This document shows positions 9,399-20,196 of a DNA stretch of 64,000 nucleotides, piece after piece. How positions within the stretch are numbered: position 1 is the stretch's first letter; each line of letters begins with the position of its first letter. The DNA is taken from assembly GCF_035958815.1 (NCBI RefSeq), contig NZ_CP108383.1, positions 2,418,001 through 2,482,000 on the forward strand, written 5' to 3'. The notes under the pieces were generated by a model that worked only from the letters and a program-made list of their open reading frames with translations, did no database searches and was not told the origin of the DNA. A program made the position numbers and the translations under genes. The stretch comes from Nocardia sp. NBC_01327. Lineage in GTDB: Bacteria > Actinomycetota > Actinomycetes > Mycobacteriales > Mycobacteriaceae.

Positions 9399-10778
9399 TC
9401 ACCGCATAGGGACACGAACGTCGCTACCGCCCTCACGGGTCAATCGTGTATGGACCTTCACCAGTGCCGGTGCGGGCACGAATCCGCCCGCGAAGAGCGC
9501 CTCGCCCTGCCGGAACCACGGGGAGCGCTCGAGCAGCGCCGCCGGTGCGTAGCCGAAGTAGGTGCCGAGTTCCTCGAGATCGGCGGGCGAGGTCATCTTC
9601 ATCAGTGCGAGGTTGTCGCACTGAGAGATGATGCCCGGGTGCACCTTTGCGGGTCGTTGTGTCGAAAGCAGTAGCCAGAGGCCGAATTTGCGTCCCTCCG
9701 CAGCGATTTGGATGAGCCGCTCCCGCACCGCGACCGCGATCGGCGAATCCAGGCGTGGTGAGGCGAGATTGTGCGCCTCGTCGATGACCAGCAGGACCGG
9801 CCGGCGCTCCTCACGGCGTTCCCAGAGACTGTCCAGGAGTGAAAGTGCCACTACCAGTTGCTGTTCCGGTGTGGAGAAGCCGCCGAGATCGAGCACCGTG
9901 ACATCCGGTCGCTCGCCGACGATTTCGGTGACCGCGGGCTCCTGGCGGGCCCAGACCTCCCAGTCCAGCAGTCCGAGGTTCTCTACCCGCTCGGCGAGCC
10001 GGCGCTGTGCGGCGTTCTCACCGGCAAGCAGCTGCGGCAGCACATCGAAGAGTTCACCGGACTCGATGATCGAGCGGAGGTGGATGAGTTCGTTGAACTC
10101 CTCCCGATCGGCGATCGGATCGATCTGCAGGATGGCGGCTTTCGACGACAGCGGCAGGCCGAGGAAGCGGGCGCGCAATCGCGCACCGGGTTCGCCGTGC
10201 GGGCGGAGCACGCGAATATCGCGCTCGCGCAAGGCTTTCGCGGTCGGCCCGGTGGCGTCCGGGTGCAGCTCGCCGAGACGCACGAAATCGGAGTTCGGAT
10301 CGAAGATCACCACCGGCAGGGCGGTGTGCGCGATGAGTTGTTCGAGCACCACCCCCAGGGCATAGGTCTTACCCGAACCGCTCTGCCCGCACCAGAAGGT
10401 GTGCCGGTTGAACCGCTGCGGCAGCAGCCGCGCCGGCCCACCCGGCTGGGTGAGTCCGACGCCGACTTCGAGCATGGCGCCGGTGGTTTCGTGCAGGGTC
10501 TCCACCGTCGCGACATCGGCCGCCTCCACCAGACCGTGCTCGAAGGTGTGGCTCGCGCGAGTGTTCATCCCCTCCTCGGTGAGCTCCCCGATCAGGCGTC
10601 CGCGCAAGCGCACCGGCGTGGTCTCCGAGCGATCCTCGACGAGTGCGAGCTGGCGGTGCCGATCGCTCACGATGACGATCAGCGATCCGGCGACGAAGGC
10701 ACTGCCTGCCGCGTTTGCGACGATGAACGATCGTCCATCGTCGGAACGGGCGGACAAGCGCAGGGATTCGGCGGGCAT
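9399..10778 (-). CDS. HerA/DUF87-type P-loop ATPase
   Basis: A 459-residue ATPase of the HerA/FtsK clade. A small N-terminal beta-barrel-like region (about residues 1-110) precedes Walker A GQSGSGKT at 131-138. Walker B follows at about residue 335 (PVLLVIDEAHN), then an STQRP sensor stretch and SQCDNLALMKM. Family members are hexameric DNA translocases that usually work with a NurA nuclease in end resection, or act in defence and plasmid systems; no nurA-like gene is adjacent. AGGA stands 7 bases before the ATG. The neighbours on the same strand are unrelated metabolic genes, so its role is not given by context. Confidence 0.82.
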   Translation of the reverse strand: MPAESLRLSARSDDGRSFIVANAAGSAFVAGSLIVIVSDRHRQLALVEDRSETTPVRLRGRLIGELTEEGMNTRASHTFEHGLVEAADVATVETLHETTGAMLEVGVGLTQPGGPARLLPQRFNRHTFWCGQSGSGKTYALGVVLEQLIAHTALPVVIFDPNSDFVRLGELHPDATGPTAKALRERDIRVLRPHGEPGARLRARFLGLPLSSKAAILQIDPIADREEFNELIHLRSIIESGELFDVLPQLLAGENAAQRRLAERVENLGLLDWEVWARQEPAVTEIVGERPDVTVLDLGGFSTPEQQLVVALSLLDSLWERREERRPVLLVIDEAHNLASPRLDSPIAVAVRERLIQIAAEGRKFGLWLLLSTQRPAKVHPGIISQCDNLALMKMTSPADLEELGTYFGYAPAALLERSPWFRQGEALFAGGFVPAPALVKVHTRLTREGGSDVRVPMR

Positions 10779-10856
10779 GAGCCGATCCTGACATATGCCA
10801 GCGAACTATTGGCAACTTGCGGTCCGGTCATCGATCCCGGTTCAGGTTGCTCGAGC

Positions 10857-11426
10857 TCAGGCCCACGGCACACGGCAGGAATCCCTACTGAAGCCCTGAT
10901 CGGTGATGCCGAGGGCGTGATACGCGCGAGCTCGGGAGTTCTCCAGGCCGATCTGATACGTCAGCTCTGTGACACCCTTCGCCCCGAAGCGCAGCTTCAG
11001 GTCGGTGACCTGTTCGTCGGTGACGGTGAGCGGGGTGGCGGTCATTGCGTCGGCATAGGCGAGAGCAGCGCGTTCGTCGGCACTGTAGGCGGGGGAGGAC
11101 GCGTAATCGTCGATGTAGCGGAGCTTGTCGACATCCAGGTCGGAGAGCCGCATGAGCATGGTGCCGAAGTCCACGCACCAGGAGCAGCCGACGGTCCGGG
11201 CCACCCGGTAGACGGCGATCTCGCGGACGTTCGCCGGTAATACCGTGCACGCCTTCTCGGCGAGACCTTCGTGCACGGCCGAGGCTACGAAGACACCCGG
11301 ATGATTCGCGAGCACGGCGAAGGGCTCGGGCACCTCGCCCAGGCGGCGCTTCAGATACCAGTAGACAGCTCGGGTCAGTGGCCCGGCCTGCTTCGGGCTG
11401 ACGGCGGGGAGTCGGGTGGCGCCCAT
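10857..11426 (-). CDS. Carboxymuconolactone decarboxylase/AhpD-like protein
   Basis: A 189-residue all-helical protein of the CMD family, with the CSWC pair (Cys81, Cys84) that in AhpD-type members is the peroxidase thiol pair. The histidine normally found four residues after the second Cys is not present, so peroxidase activity is doubtful. AAGGAGA just before ATG 11426 fixes the start; an upstream in-frame start would add 42 unconserved residues. It follows the DHFR-like gene on the same strand after a 91-base gap, possibly in one transcript. A redox role is inferred only. Confidence 0.82.
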   Translation of the reverse strand: MGATRLPAVSPKQAGPLTRAVYWYLKRRLGEVPEPFAVLANHPGVFVASAVHEGLAEKACTVLPANVREIAVYRVARTVGCSWCVDFGTMLMRLSDLDVDKLRYIDDYASSPAYSADERAALAYADAMTATPLTVTDEQVTDLKLRFGAKGVTELTYQIGLENSRARAYHALGITDQGFSRDSCRVPWA

Positions 11427-11517
11427 GGTGGTCTCCTTCGATCCAGGCGGGTGCTGCTTGCACCCCTTGGACGAGATACCGCCACCCGACGTGACGCGTC
11501 GATCGGTATGCCGTGTG

Positions 11518-12132
11518 TCACTCCGCGCTGAGATCGCCGTACGTCGGTGCACCCGCCTTGCGGTAGCTGCTGATCACGACACCGGCAGGCGTGCTGTGGG
11601 TTTCGGTGAGAGTGAGACCGGCCGGTTGTGCGCCGTCGGCGAAGAACCGCTTGCCGCTGCCGAGAATGACCGGGAAGGTCAGCACATTCAGGGTGTCCAC
11701 CAGGCCGAGCGCGAGCAGCGACTGCGCGAGATTGCCGCTGCCGTGCACCTGCAATTCCCGTCCGGGGCGCGCCTTGAGTTCGGCGACCTCCTTGCCGAGA
11801 TCACCCCGCAGCAGTTCGGCGCCCGACCAGTCGGCATGGTCGAGGGTGCTGGTCGCCACGTACTTGGGCAGCGAATTGAGCTTGGACGCAAGGGGATCGG
11901 CCGGGTCGTCGTGCAGCGGCCAGTACGAGGCGAAGATGTCGTAGGTGCGCCGGCCCAGCAGGAAGGCGTCGACCCGATCGAAGACCGAGACCATGAACTC
12001 CCCGAAGGCCTCGTCGCCGTAGGGCGCCGACCAGCCGCCGTGGGTGAACCCGCCGCTGGGATCCTCCTGCGGCCCGCCCGGCGCCTGGTACACGCCGTCC
12101 AGGGTCACGAACTGGGTGACCGAGAGTTCCAT
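11518..12132 (-). CDS. Dihydrofolate reductase-like (RibD C-terminal) protein
   Basis: A 204-residue NAD(P)H-binding protein of the DHFR/RibD_C superfamily. The N-terminal strand SVTQFVTLDGVYQAPGG, then DAFLLGRRTYDIFASYWP and later VHGSGNLAQSLL are typical of the YyaP/YwjB-like group. The true DHFR folate-site pattern is absent, so it is unlikely to be FolA; these proteins reduce unidentified substrates. A strong GGAGA precedes the ATG. It lies upstream of the CMD gene on the same strand. The following gap (12133-12413) shows no convincing gene. Confidence 0.82.
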   Translation of the reverse strand: MELSVTQFVTLDGVYQAPGGPQEDPSGGFTHGGWSAPYGDEAFGEFMVSVFDRVDAFLLGRRTYDIFASYWPLHDDPADPLASKLNSLPKYVATSTLDHADWSGAELLRGDLGKEVAELKARPGRELQVHGSGNLAQSLLALGLVDTLNVLTFPVILGSGKRFFADGAQPAGLTLTETHSTPAGVVISSYRKAGAPTYGDLSAE

Positions 12133-12413
12133 GGTGATCTCCTGTGCTGCCGCCGGCCCGCCTGATGCGAGCGCTTCACCTGTCCTGACGGAGTAGGCGC
12201 CGAGAACTCATCGGTTCGGGTGTGCACGATCGACCCATCGGTCTGTTGTCCGTAGAGCTGTTTCCTGTGTGGATCGGTGACAATCGATTTCTCGATCGCG
12301 CCCTGACCGGGGATCGCCATTGATCCCCCGTGGTTCGCCGTTGAACCTTTATCCCTTTACCGGAAAATCGGTGCTTGCACTACACCTGTTACGACGGTGC
12401 GCGGCAGCGAAAT

Positions 12414-12968
12414 TCATCGTGGCGGCCGAGTACGGGAAGACCCGCCGCGACGTGGGAATCTCAGGGTGAACGGCGCCAGCTCGGGCACGGGCCGGCGTTC
12501 GCGCGGGGCGACCAGTATGCAGGCCAGGCCGAGCGCGGGCAGGGCGATGGCGGCGGCGATGCTGAGCCCGTAGCTCACGCCGCTCATGCCGCCGGGGTGG
12601 TGGAAGGTGTGATAGATCAGGTGCGGTACGCCGAAGACCAGCCAGCCCAGCCCGGCCACCCGGGCCAGCAGACTGTCCATGAAGTACAGCGCCGCCGCGG
12701 TGAAGGCCCCGACCGCGAGGAAGAACGCACCCACGTCCGAGGCGAGATGGTGGTTGTAGGGGCCGTCCATGCTGATCCACTGCATGCCGAAGCCCGGAAA
12801 GCTGGTGTACCAGGAGTGCGGTGCGCACACCGCCCACGCGCCGATGATGAAGGCCTGTGCCGTCAGTATGCCCAGCATGATCTGCAGTGCCAGCCACCGC
12901 CGCCGGTTCACCTCCAGGCGCATGCGCACCCGGATGCCATCCCCCGTGCCGTGCAAAGAGATTCGCAC
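12414..12968 (-). CDS. Small four-helix membrane protein, unknown function
   Basis: A protein of about 184 residues with four predicted membrane helices: QIMLGILTAQAFIIGAWAV, a segment near GAFFLAVGAFTAAALYF, one near GLGWLVFGVPHLIYHTF, and a last one in AIALPALGLACILV. The segment HLIYHTFHHPGG is histidine-rich and could bind metal or haem; this is only suggestive. The C-terminal tail is Arg/Pro-rich and probably cytoplasmic. The start is uncertain: GTG 12968 has GGAGG four bases upstream, and ATG 12923 is an alternative. I do not recognise the family with confidence. Confidence 0.65.
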   Translation of the reverse strand: MRISLHGTGDGIRVRMRLEVNRRRWLALQIMLGILTAQAFIIGAWAVCAPHSWYTSFPGFGMQWISMDGPYNHHLASDVGAFFLAVGAFTAAALYFMDSLLARVAGLGWLVFGVPHLIYHTFHHPGGMSGVSYGLSIAAAIALPALGLACILVAPRERRPVPELAPFTLRFPRRGGSSRTRPPR

Positions 12969-13049
12969 CGGCCCTCCCGTCCCGCCGTCGAATCGTCAAG
13001 TGCTGTCACCGTAATTCGACGAACGGAACGGGGCAATAGGCGAGTAACG

Positions 13050-13427
13050 CTACTGCTGCTTGGTCAGTGCCATATCGTCCTGGCCCCAGTAGGCGCGCAT
13101 GGAGACGATCTTGCCCTCGTCGTCGAATTCCATGATGTCGATCGGCGACAGCGTCATCTGCTGGTCGCCGAACTTCGTCACGAGCGTGAAGGATACGGCC
13201 GCATGCTTTCCGGCGACCTTCAGGGTGTGGATCTCGGTCTGCCGCTCCGACACATGCTCGAGCGCGGCGTACAGCTCCCGAATGGCCTCGTGCCCGCGCC
13301 GGGGCTCGCTGCCGATGGGATCCTCCACGGTCGCGTCCGCCGCATACAGCTTGACGATGTCGTCGGTGGGCCCGGTGGCCACCAACTTCACATACTGTTC
13401 GACCACATCACGGGGCTGCGCTGCCAT
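13050..13427 (-). CDS. Steroid delta-isomerase-like protein (NTF2/SnoaL fold)
   Basis: A 125-residue protein that aligns closely with bacterial ketosteroid isomerases, which move the C5-C6 double bond of 3-oxo-delta5 steroids to C4-C5. With the start at ATG 13427 the three catalytic positions are visible: Tyr12 (QYVKLV), Asp36 (ATVEDP) and Asp97 (SPIDIM). They match Tyr16, Asp40 and Asp103 of the Pseudomonas putida enzyme in order and spacing. GGGAGA precedes this ATG; an upstream ATG at 13451 is less likely. No other steroid-pathway gene is adjacent, so the physiological substrate is open, but the complete active site makes a true isomerase likely. Confidence 0.82.
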   Translation of the reverse strand: MAAQPRDVVEQYVKLVATGPTDDIVKLYAADATVEDPIGSEPRRGHEAIRELYAALEHVSERQTEIHTLKVAGKHAAVSFTLVTKFGDQQMTLSPIDIMEFDDEGKIVSMRAYWGQDDMALTKQQ

Positions 13428-13525
13428 GGAATCTCCCAATTGAATTGACACGTGTTCTACCGCGCGAGCCTAACAGCCGCGGGCCCGGATCGGACCCGTC
13501 CGCTTCACTGTCCGGGACTGGGTTA

Positions 13526-14329
13526 TCAGGCGATCAGGGCGCTGTTCACCAGCACCGCCTGGGTGAACAGGGCCCAATCGTTGATGATGTGCGCGCCTGA
13601 GGAGACCCAGAGATTCTTGGTGCGGATATAGGCGAGGGTGAGAACCAGCCGGGCGCCGCCGATGATGATGAACGCCTGCGCGAAATTCCAGTCGTAGGTG
13701 GGCAGGTGGGCCGCGCCGAACCAGACGGCGCTGACGAGCCAGGCCAGCACGATCGCAGTGCGCCGGGACGGCTTCACCCTGCCGAAGACGAAGGACATCA
13801 GTGCGAGGAAGGGCAGCATGGTGAAGACTTCCTCACCGACCAGCTGGATGCCGGTGCCCACATAGAACGCGGCCGTATCGAGTGCGGTGCTCTGCCCGGC
13901 GTCCTCCATCACCTCGTTCGAGGCGACGCCGAACAGCGCGCTGACGATCAGGGCCAGTACGAAACTCACCACGATATTGAGCAGTGCGAATCCGAACATG
14001 GTGCGCACGTCGCGCCCGCGCACCTCGCGGAACAGGGCGCGCCAGTGGTCCCGGGTGATCAGTGCCAGCGTGAGCAGCGGAATGCCGACGAACAGCGCGC
14101 GCGGAATCAGCGCCACGAAATTGTTCGGCTGCGGGATGGCGATCAGTGCCACGAATCCGGCCACGACCGCGATGATGGCCACGACCCACTGCCGGACCGA
14201 GAGCGCCACGGGTACACCGTTGTAGAACGGGAAGTCGTCCCCGTCGTTCCGCTCGATCAGCCTGCCGAAGCGGTCCTCGGCGGACGTGCTGTCCGGTGAC
14301 GGGAGCGCCCGGGTGTGGTGAGTGTTCAT
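13526..14329 (-). CDS. CPBP-family intramembrane metalloprotease
   Basis: A 267-residue multi-pass membrane protein of the CPBP (CAAX protease and bacteriocin-processing, Abi) family. The three motif regions are present in order: GEEVFTMLPF (the EE dyad), FGAAHLP (FxxxH) and HIINDW (HxxxN). The arginine usually found four residues after the second Glu is absent, so motif 1 is degenerate. The N-terminal 45 residues are soluble and charged. Members cleave prenylated or signal-like peptides in the membrane, but the substrate of this one is unknown. It stands alone between the isomerase and fdhD genes. Confidence 0.83.
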   Translation of the reverse strand: MNTHHTRALPSPDSTSAEDRFGRLIERNDGDDFPFYNGVPVALSVRQWVVAIIAVVAGFVALIAIPQPNNFVALIPRALFVGIPLLTLALITRDHWRALFREVRGRDVRTMFGFALLNIVVSFVLALIVSALFGVASNEVMEDAGQSTALDTAAFYVGTGIQLVGEEVFTMLPFLALMSFVFGRVKPSRRTAIVLAWLVSAVWFGAAHLPTYDWNFAQAFIIIGGARLVLTLAYIRTKNLWVSSGAHIINDWALFTQAVLVNSALIA

Positions 14330-14424
14330 GGCGCGCTCCTACCGTTCGACCTTCCCGAAGTGTCATGGTCGCAGCCGCTTGTTACGAGTGGTGACGGGCG
14401 CGCGGTCGCACGGTTACGGCCAGG

Positions 14425-15233
14425 TCAGACCTTCAGCCGGTGGATGCCGGTGTAGGCGTTCATGGTTTCGCCGCGCAGGAAACCGACCAGCGTGAGATCT
14501 GCTTCGGCGGCCAGATCCACGGCCAGGGAACTGGGGGCGGAGACCGCGCCGAGGAACGGGATTCCGGCCATCACCGCCTTCTGGACGAGTTCGAAGGAGG
14601 CGCGGCTGCTGACCATCAGCAGCAGTTCGTGTGCGGGGATCAGGTTTTCGCGCAGGGCCCAGCCGATGACCTTGTCCACGGCATTGTGGCGGCCCACATC
14701 CTCGCGCACCACCAGGACCTCACCGTCGACGGTGAACAGGCCCGCGCCGTGCAGGCCGCCGGTGGCATCGAAAAGCGTTTGGCGGGAGCGGAGTTCACCA
14801 GGCAGGTCCGCGAGGGTGTCGGTGGAGATCGAGATGCCGTTCGCGGGCAGGGGGTAGCGGGTGCGCGTGCGGACCTCGTCGAGCGCGGTTTTCCCGCAGA
14901 GACCACAGGAGCTGCTGGTGAGAAAGCTGCGCGGGGTGATCGGGACGGGGTGCCGCAATTGCACGTCGAGCACGTTGTAGGTGTTCTGGCCGTTCTCGTC
15001 GGTGCCTGCGCAGTAGCGGGCGGTGACGATGTCCTCGAGCTCACCGATAATGCCCTCGGCGAAGAGGAAACCGTGGATGAGGTCGATATCGGCGCCCGGT
15101 GTGCGCATGGTGACGGTCAGAGATTTGCCGCCGGTGCGGATCTCCAGCGGCTCCTCTACCACCAGGGTGTCGGGCCGCTGGATATTTCCGGCGGGGGAGA
15201 TGCGCAGGGTGGGGCGGCGGGCGGTGACTCGGC

Positions 15234-15237
<4 letters not shown>
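14425..15237 (-). CDS. fdhD: Formate dehydrogenase accessory sulfurtransferase FdhD
   Basis: Transfers sulfur from a cysteine desulfurase to the bis-MGD molybdenum cofactor, a step needed to activate formate dehydrogenase-type oxidoreductases. The 270-residue protein has the conserved sulfur-carrying pair Cys111 and Cys114 in SSSCGLCGK, plus VREDVGRHNAVDK and SSRASFELVQKA, all FdhD hallmarks. It starts at GTG 15237, which overlaps the stop of the upstream oxidoreductase gene as GTGA, so the two are translationally coupled. The partner enzyme is therefore obvious from context. Confidence 0.95.
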
Positions 15238-17537
<2,300 letters not shown>

Positions 17538-17755
17538 GGCGACCATTCTCCTCTGCGGCGGGCGGGGTGTCCCAGTAGGTCCTCCGCATCGTAGGCAGAC
17601 TGCGGTGGCCGCAATCGGACAGCACCCCGGAATAGGGGGCACGACGGGTGCTCGCGGGCGTGAACGCGCGGCGAGCCGGGAGCGATATAGAGGCAACGGA
17701 ACCGCGCGGTGGGGTGCTGCGGGGCCGTACCATCTAACCAGCGAGGTTACGCCGG

Positions 17756-19216
17756 ATGGACACACCTGCATCTTTCGGTCCGCGCGCCGGTATGCAGTGC
17801 CGGCTCGCGAAACTCATACGTGGGGCGAGGAATTCGAGTCGTGCGGCCCGAATCCTCGCCATTCTCGCTGCGCTGTTCGCGCTCGCCGTGCCCGCGGCGA
17901 TAGGCGCGGCGAACCCTGAAATCATGCTCGCGCCAGCGACTCCGGCCACGGCGCAGCTCGCGGATCGGCTGCCGGTGAAACTGCCTCCGGTTCCGTTGAA
18001 TTCGCCCGCCACCACTACGCCGCAGCCGTACGACTCCGGCGGCGGCACCCATGACGGCCCCGTCGATCCGTGCGCTGCCGCCGTCTGTCAGCAGCAAGAG
18101 TATTGCCCGGACGGGTCGGTCAAGCCCCGGAGCGGGAAGTGTCCTGTGCAACAGGAGTACTGCCCGGATGGCTCGGTCAAACCCGCAAGCGGCCGATGCC
18201 CGGTCCAGCAGGAGTACTGCCCCGACGGTTCCGTGAAGCCCGCGAGCGGCAAATGCCCAGCGCAGCAGCAGTACTGCCCGGACGGTTCGGTGAAGCCGTC
18301 GAGCGGGACCTGTCCATCAACGCAGCCGACGTACTGCCCGGACGGTTCCGTCAAACCCGCGAGCGGGACGTGTCCGTCGGCGCAACCGACGTACTGTCCC
18401 GATGGGTCGGTCAAGCCCGCGAGTGGGGTGTGTCCGTCGGCGCAGCCGGTGCGTTGTCCGGATGGTTCGGCGCAGCCGGCGGGTGGGACGTGCCCGTCGG
18501 CGCAGCCGGCATATTGTCCCGATGGGTCGGTCAAGCCCGCGAGTGGGGTGTGTCCGTCGGCGCAGCCGGTGCGTTGTCCGGATGGTTCGGCGCAGCCGGC
18601 GGGTGGGACGTGTCCGGCCACGCAGGTGGAGCGTTGTCCGGACGGGGCGGTGAAGCCTGCGGACGGGAAGTGCGCGACGGATACCGGTGGTGTGGGTCCG
18701 GTGAATCCGGGGTCCGGTGCCGGGCAGCCGCCGGTGTCGCGATCGCCGGTCACCTCCGGCAATCCGGTGCCGCCTTCGGATCCGGCCACTCCACCGCCTT
18801 CGGTCGCCGAGTCGCCGCCGAGTGTGTCGAATGCTCCCGTTCCGGCCGCGACTTCCGGGCTGGAGTTGAATCCTCCTGCCGTAGCGCCGGGTGCGCCCGT
18901 GGCGGTCACCGGTCGCGGGTGTGATCCGAATGCGGATGTGCGGCTCTCGATCGGCGGGACGGCCGCCGCCGACACTCGTGCGGGGGCGGACGGCGGGTTC
19001 GACGCGACGCTGCCGACCGGCGCCACCGATATCGGCCGGCATCAGGTGACCGCAGAGTGCGGGCCGAAACTGGCTGCGGCGCTGGACGTGGTGCTGGTCA
19101 GCCAGGTCGGCGGCAGTGCGGCGACGGCGACGGTACTGCTGTTCTTCCTGCTCATCGGCGGCTGGTTCTACGGTCACCGCCTGGTATCCCATCTGCCCGC
19201 TCGGAGGCCACGATGA
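17756..19216 (+). CDS. Cys-rich tandem-repeat surface protein, membrane-anchored
   Basis: A 486-residue protein. A signal/anchor sequence (ARILAILAALFALAVPAA) is followed by a linker and ten tandem units of 19-20 residues built on YCPDGSVKPASGxCP, each with two Cys (about residues 113-308). Next come a Pro/Ser-rich linker (to about 375), an Ig-like beta domain starting near LELNPPAVAPG, and a single C-terminal membrane helix with a short Arg-rich tail. It should therefore sit on the cell surface, with the repeats probably held by disulfides. No LPxTG motif is seen. The start is uncertain (ATG 17756 or 17792). Its stop overlaps the next ATG as ATGA. I know no named family with this repeat. Confidence 0.8.
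   Translation: MDTPASFGPRAGMQCRLAKLIRGARNSSRAARILAILAALFALAVPAAIGAANPEIMLAPATPATAQLADRLPVKLPPVPLNSPATTTPQPYDSGGGTHDGPVDPCAAAVCQQQEYCPDGSVKPRSGKCPVQQEYCPDGSVKPASGRCPVQQEYCPDGSVKPASGKCPAQQQYCPDGSVKPSSGTCPSTQPTYCPDGSVKPASGTCPSAQPTYCPDGSVKPASGVCPSAQPVRCPDGSAQPAGGTCPSAQPAYCPDGSVKPASGVCPSAQPVRCPDGSAQPAGGTCPATQVERCPDGAVKPADGKCATDTGGVGPVNPGSGAGQPPVSRSPVTSGNPVPPSDPATPPPSVAESPPSVSNAPVPAATSGLELNPPAVAPGAPVAVTGRGCDPNADVRLSIGGTAAADTRAGADGGFDATLPTGATDIGRHQVTAECGPKLAAALDVVLVSQVGGSAATATVLLFFLLIGGWFYGHRLVSHLPARRPR
18092..18679 (+). repeat. Ten in-frame 57-60 bp tandem repeats encoding CPDGS units
   Basis: Ten direct in-frame units encode the Cys-pair repeat. Units 1-3 use the EYCPDGSVKP form and units 4-6 TYCPDGSVKP or a close variant. 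Units 7 and 9 use RCPDGSAQPAGG. A 98-base block at 18395-18492 is repeated identically at 18515-18612, a 120-base period covering two units, which shows recent duplication. The array is coding, not CRISPR: there are no unique spacers. Confidence 0.9.
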
Positions 19217-20196
19217 AGAACCGTCGCGCGCATTGGACCTCGGCTGTTCTGGTGGCCGTATTACTCTGTGCCGCAACCCTGTTCGGCTCCGGGACGAGTG
19301 CGGCGGACGCCGGGGTGCGGGCGAACGCCACCATCGACGGCCGGGCCATCGCCGGTGCCGGGGCGAGCAATCCGGTACGCCTGGACCCGGGCAAGGTCAC
19401 CCAGGTCGTGGTGGAGGTGGTCAACGGTTCCGCCCGGCCGATCACCGTGCGGCGGGTCGATCTCGCCGGACATGTGCTCGGGCTGAACTTCTTCTCGTAC
19501 TCGACCTCCGTCGAATTGACCGTCGCCGCAGGCACAACCGGGAAACTCACCTACCGGCTGGACCCGGCCGGGCTGGACGGTCAGGCGACCGGATTGATCG
19601 GCGCCGACCTCACGGTGATCGGCGCGGACGGCACACCGCTCACCTCCGAGCACACGGTCATCGATGTGCGCGGCTCGCTGGTATCGGTCTACGGCCTGTT
19701 CGGGATCATCCTGGCGGTGCTCACCGTCCTCGCCATCGCCGATGCGGCGCTGACCGTTGCGCGCCAGCGCCTTTCGGTCAACCGCTGGCAGCGCGGACTC
19801 CGCCTCCTCGCCCCGGGAATCGGCCTGGGCCTGATGATCGGCTTCACCGCCTCCGCAGCCCGCTGGTGGGTCCCCGGCACACCTCTGTGGCTGACCCTCG
19901 CCGGAGTAACCGCCGCCGTATTCTTCCTCGCCGGATACCTCTCACCCACCCCCCGCACTCCCAGCGACCTAGACCTGGATGCCGAAGACCTGGCCGCCGC
20001 CCGCGAACTCGACGCCCACGGCTACCCGGCCACAAGTGCGCCCGGCCACCCATTTCCCTTGGTCGGCAACGTATTTCAGCCGGATGGCGCGCCTACCGTC
20101 GTGTCGGGTACCCCGATCCTGGCCGGGGAGGATGAGCCGACCATTCGGAGCAGCCCTGACCCGCGGCGATTTCGGCCCGGGGGTGCGGTCGGATGA
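19213..20196 (+). CDS. Membrane protein with extracellular beta-sandwich domain
   Basis: A 327-residue protein: a signal peptide (SAVLVAVLLCAATLFGSGTSA), an extracellular beta-rich domain of about 120 residues with NGSARPITVRRVDL-type strands, then three membrane helices starting near VYGLFGIILAVLTVLA, and a cytoplasmic Pro/Asp-rich tail. The ectodomain looks like an Ig/DUF916-type adhesion or ligand domain, but I cannot assign it to a named family. Both ends overlap by ATGA, with the repeat-protein gene upstream and the kinase gene downstream, so the three products are made together and probably form a complex. GGAGG precedes the start. Confidence 0.75.
   Translation: MKNRRAHWTSAVLVAVLLCAATLFGSGTSAADAGVRANATIDGRAIAGAGASNPVRLDPGKVTQVVVEVVNGSARPITVRRVDLAGHVLGLNFFSYSTSVELTVAAGTTGKLTYRLDPAGLDGQATGLIGADLTVIGADGTPLTSEHTVIDVRGSLVSVYGLFGIILAVLTVLAIADAALTVARQRLSVNRWQRGLRLLAPGIGLGLMIGFTASAARWWVPGTPLWLTLAGVTAAVFFLAGYLSPTPRTPSDLDLDAEDLAAARELDAHGYPATSAPGHPFPLVGNVFQPDGAPTVVSGTPILAGEDEPTIRSSPDPRRFRPGGAVG

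Noticed and set aside
9858..11240. Long plus-strand open frame opposite the HerA-like gene
   Set aside because: No domain or plausible start, and both strands' conserved motifs belong to the minus-strand genes.
12105..12320. Possible 71-residue minus-strand gene
   Set aside because: A GGGGGA stands before its ATG, but it overlaps the start of the DHFR-like gene and has no recognisable sequence.
18092..18679. Regular repeats that could look like a CRISPR array
   Set aside because: Units are tandem, in frame and coding, with no unique spacers and no cas genes.
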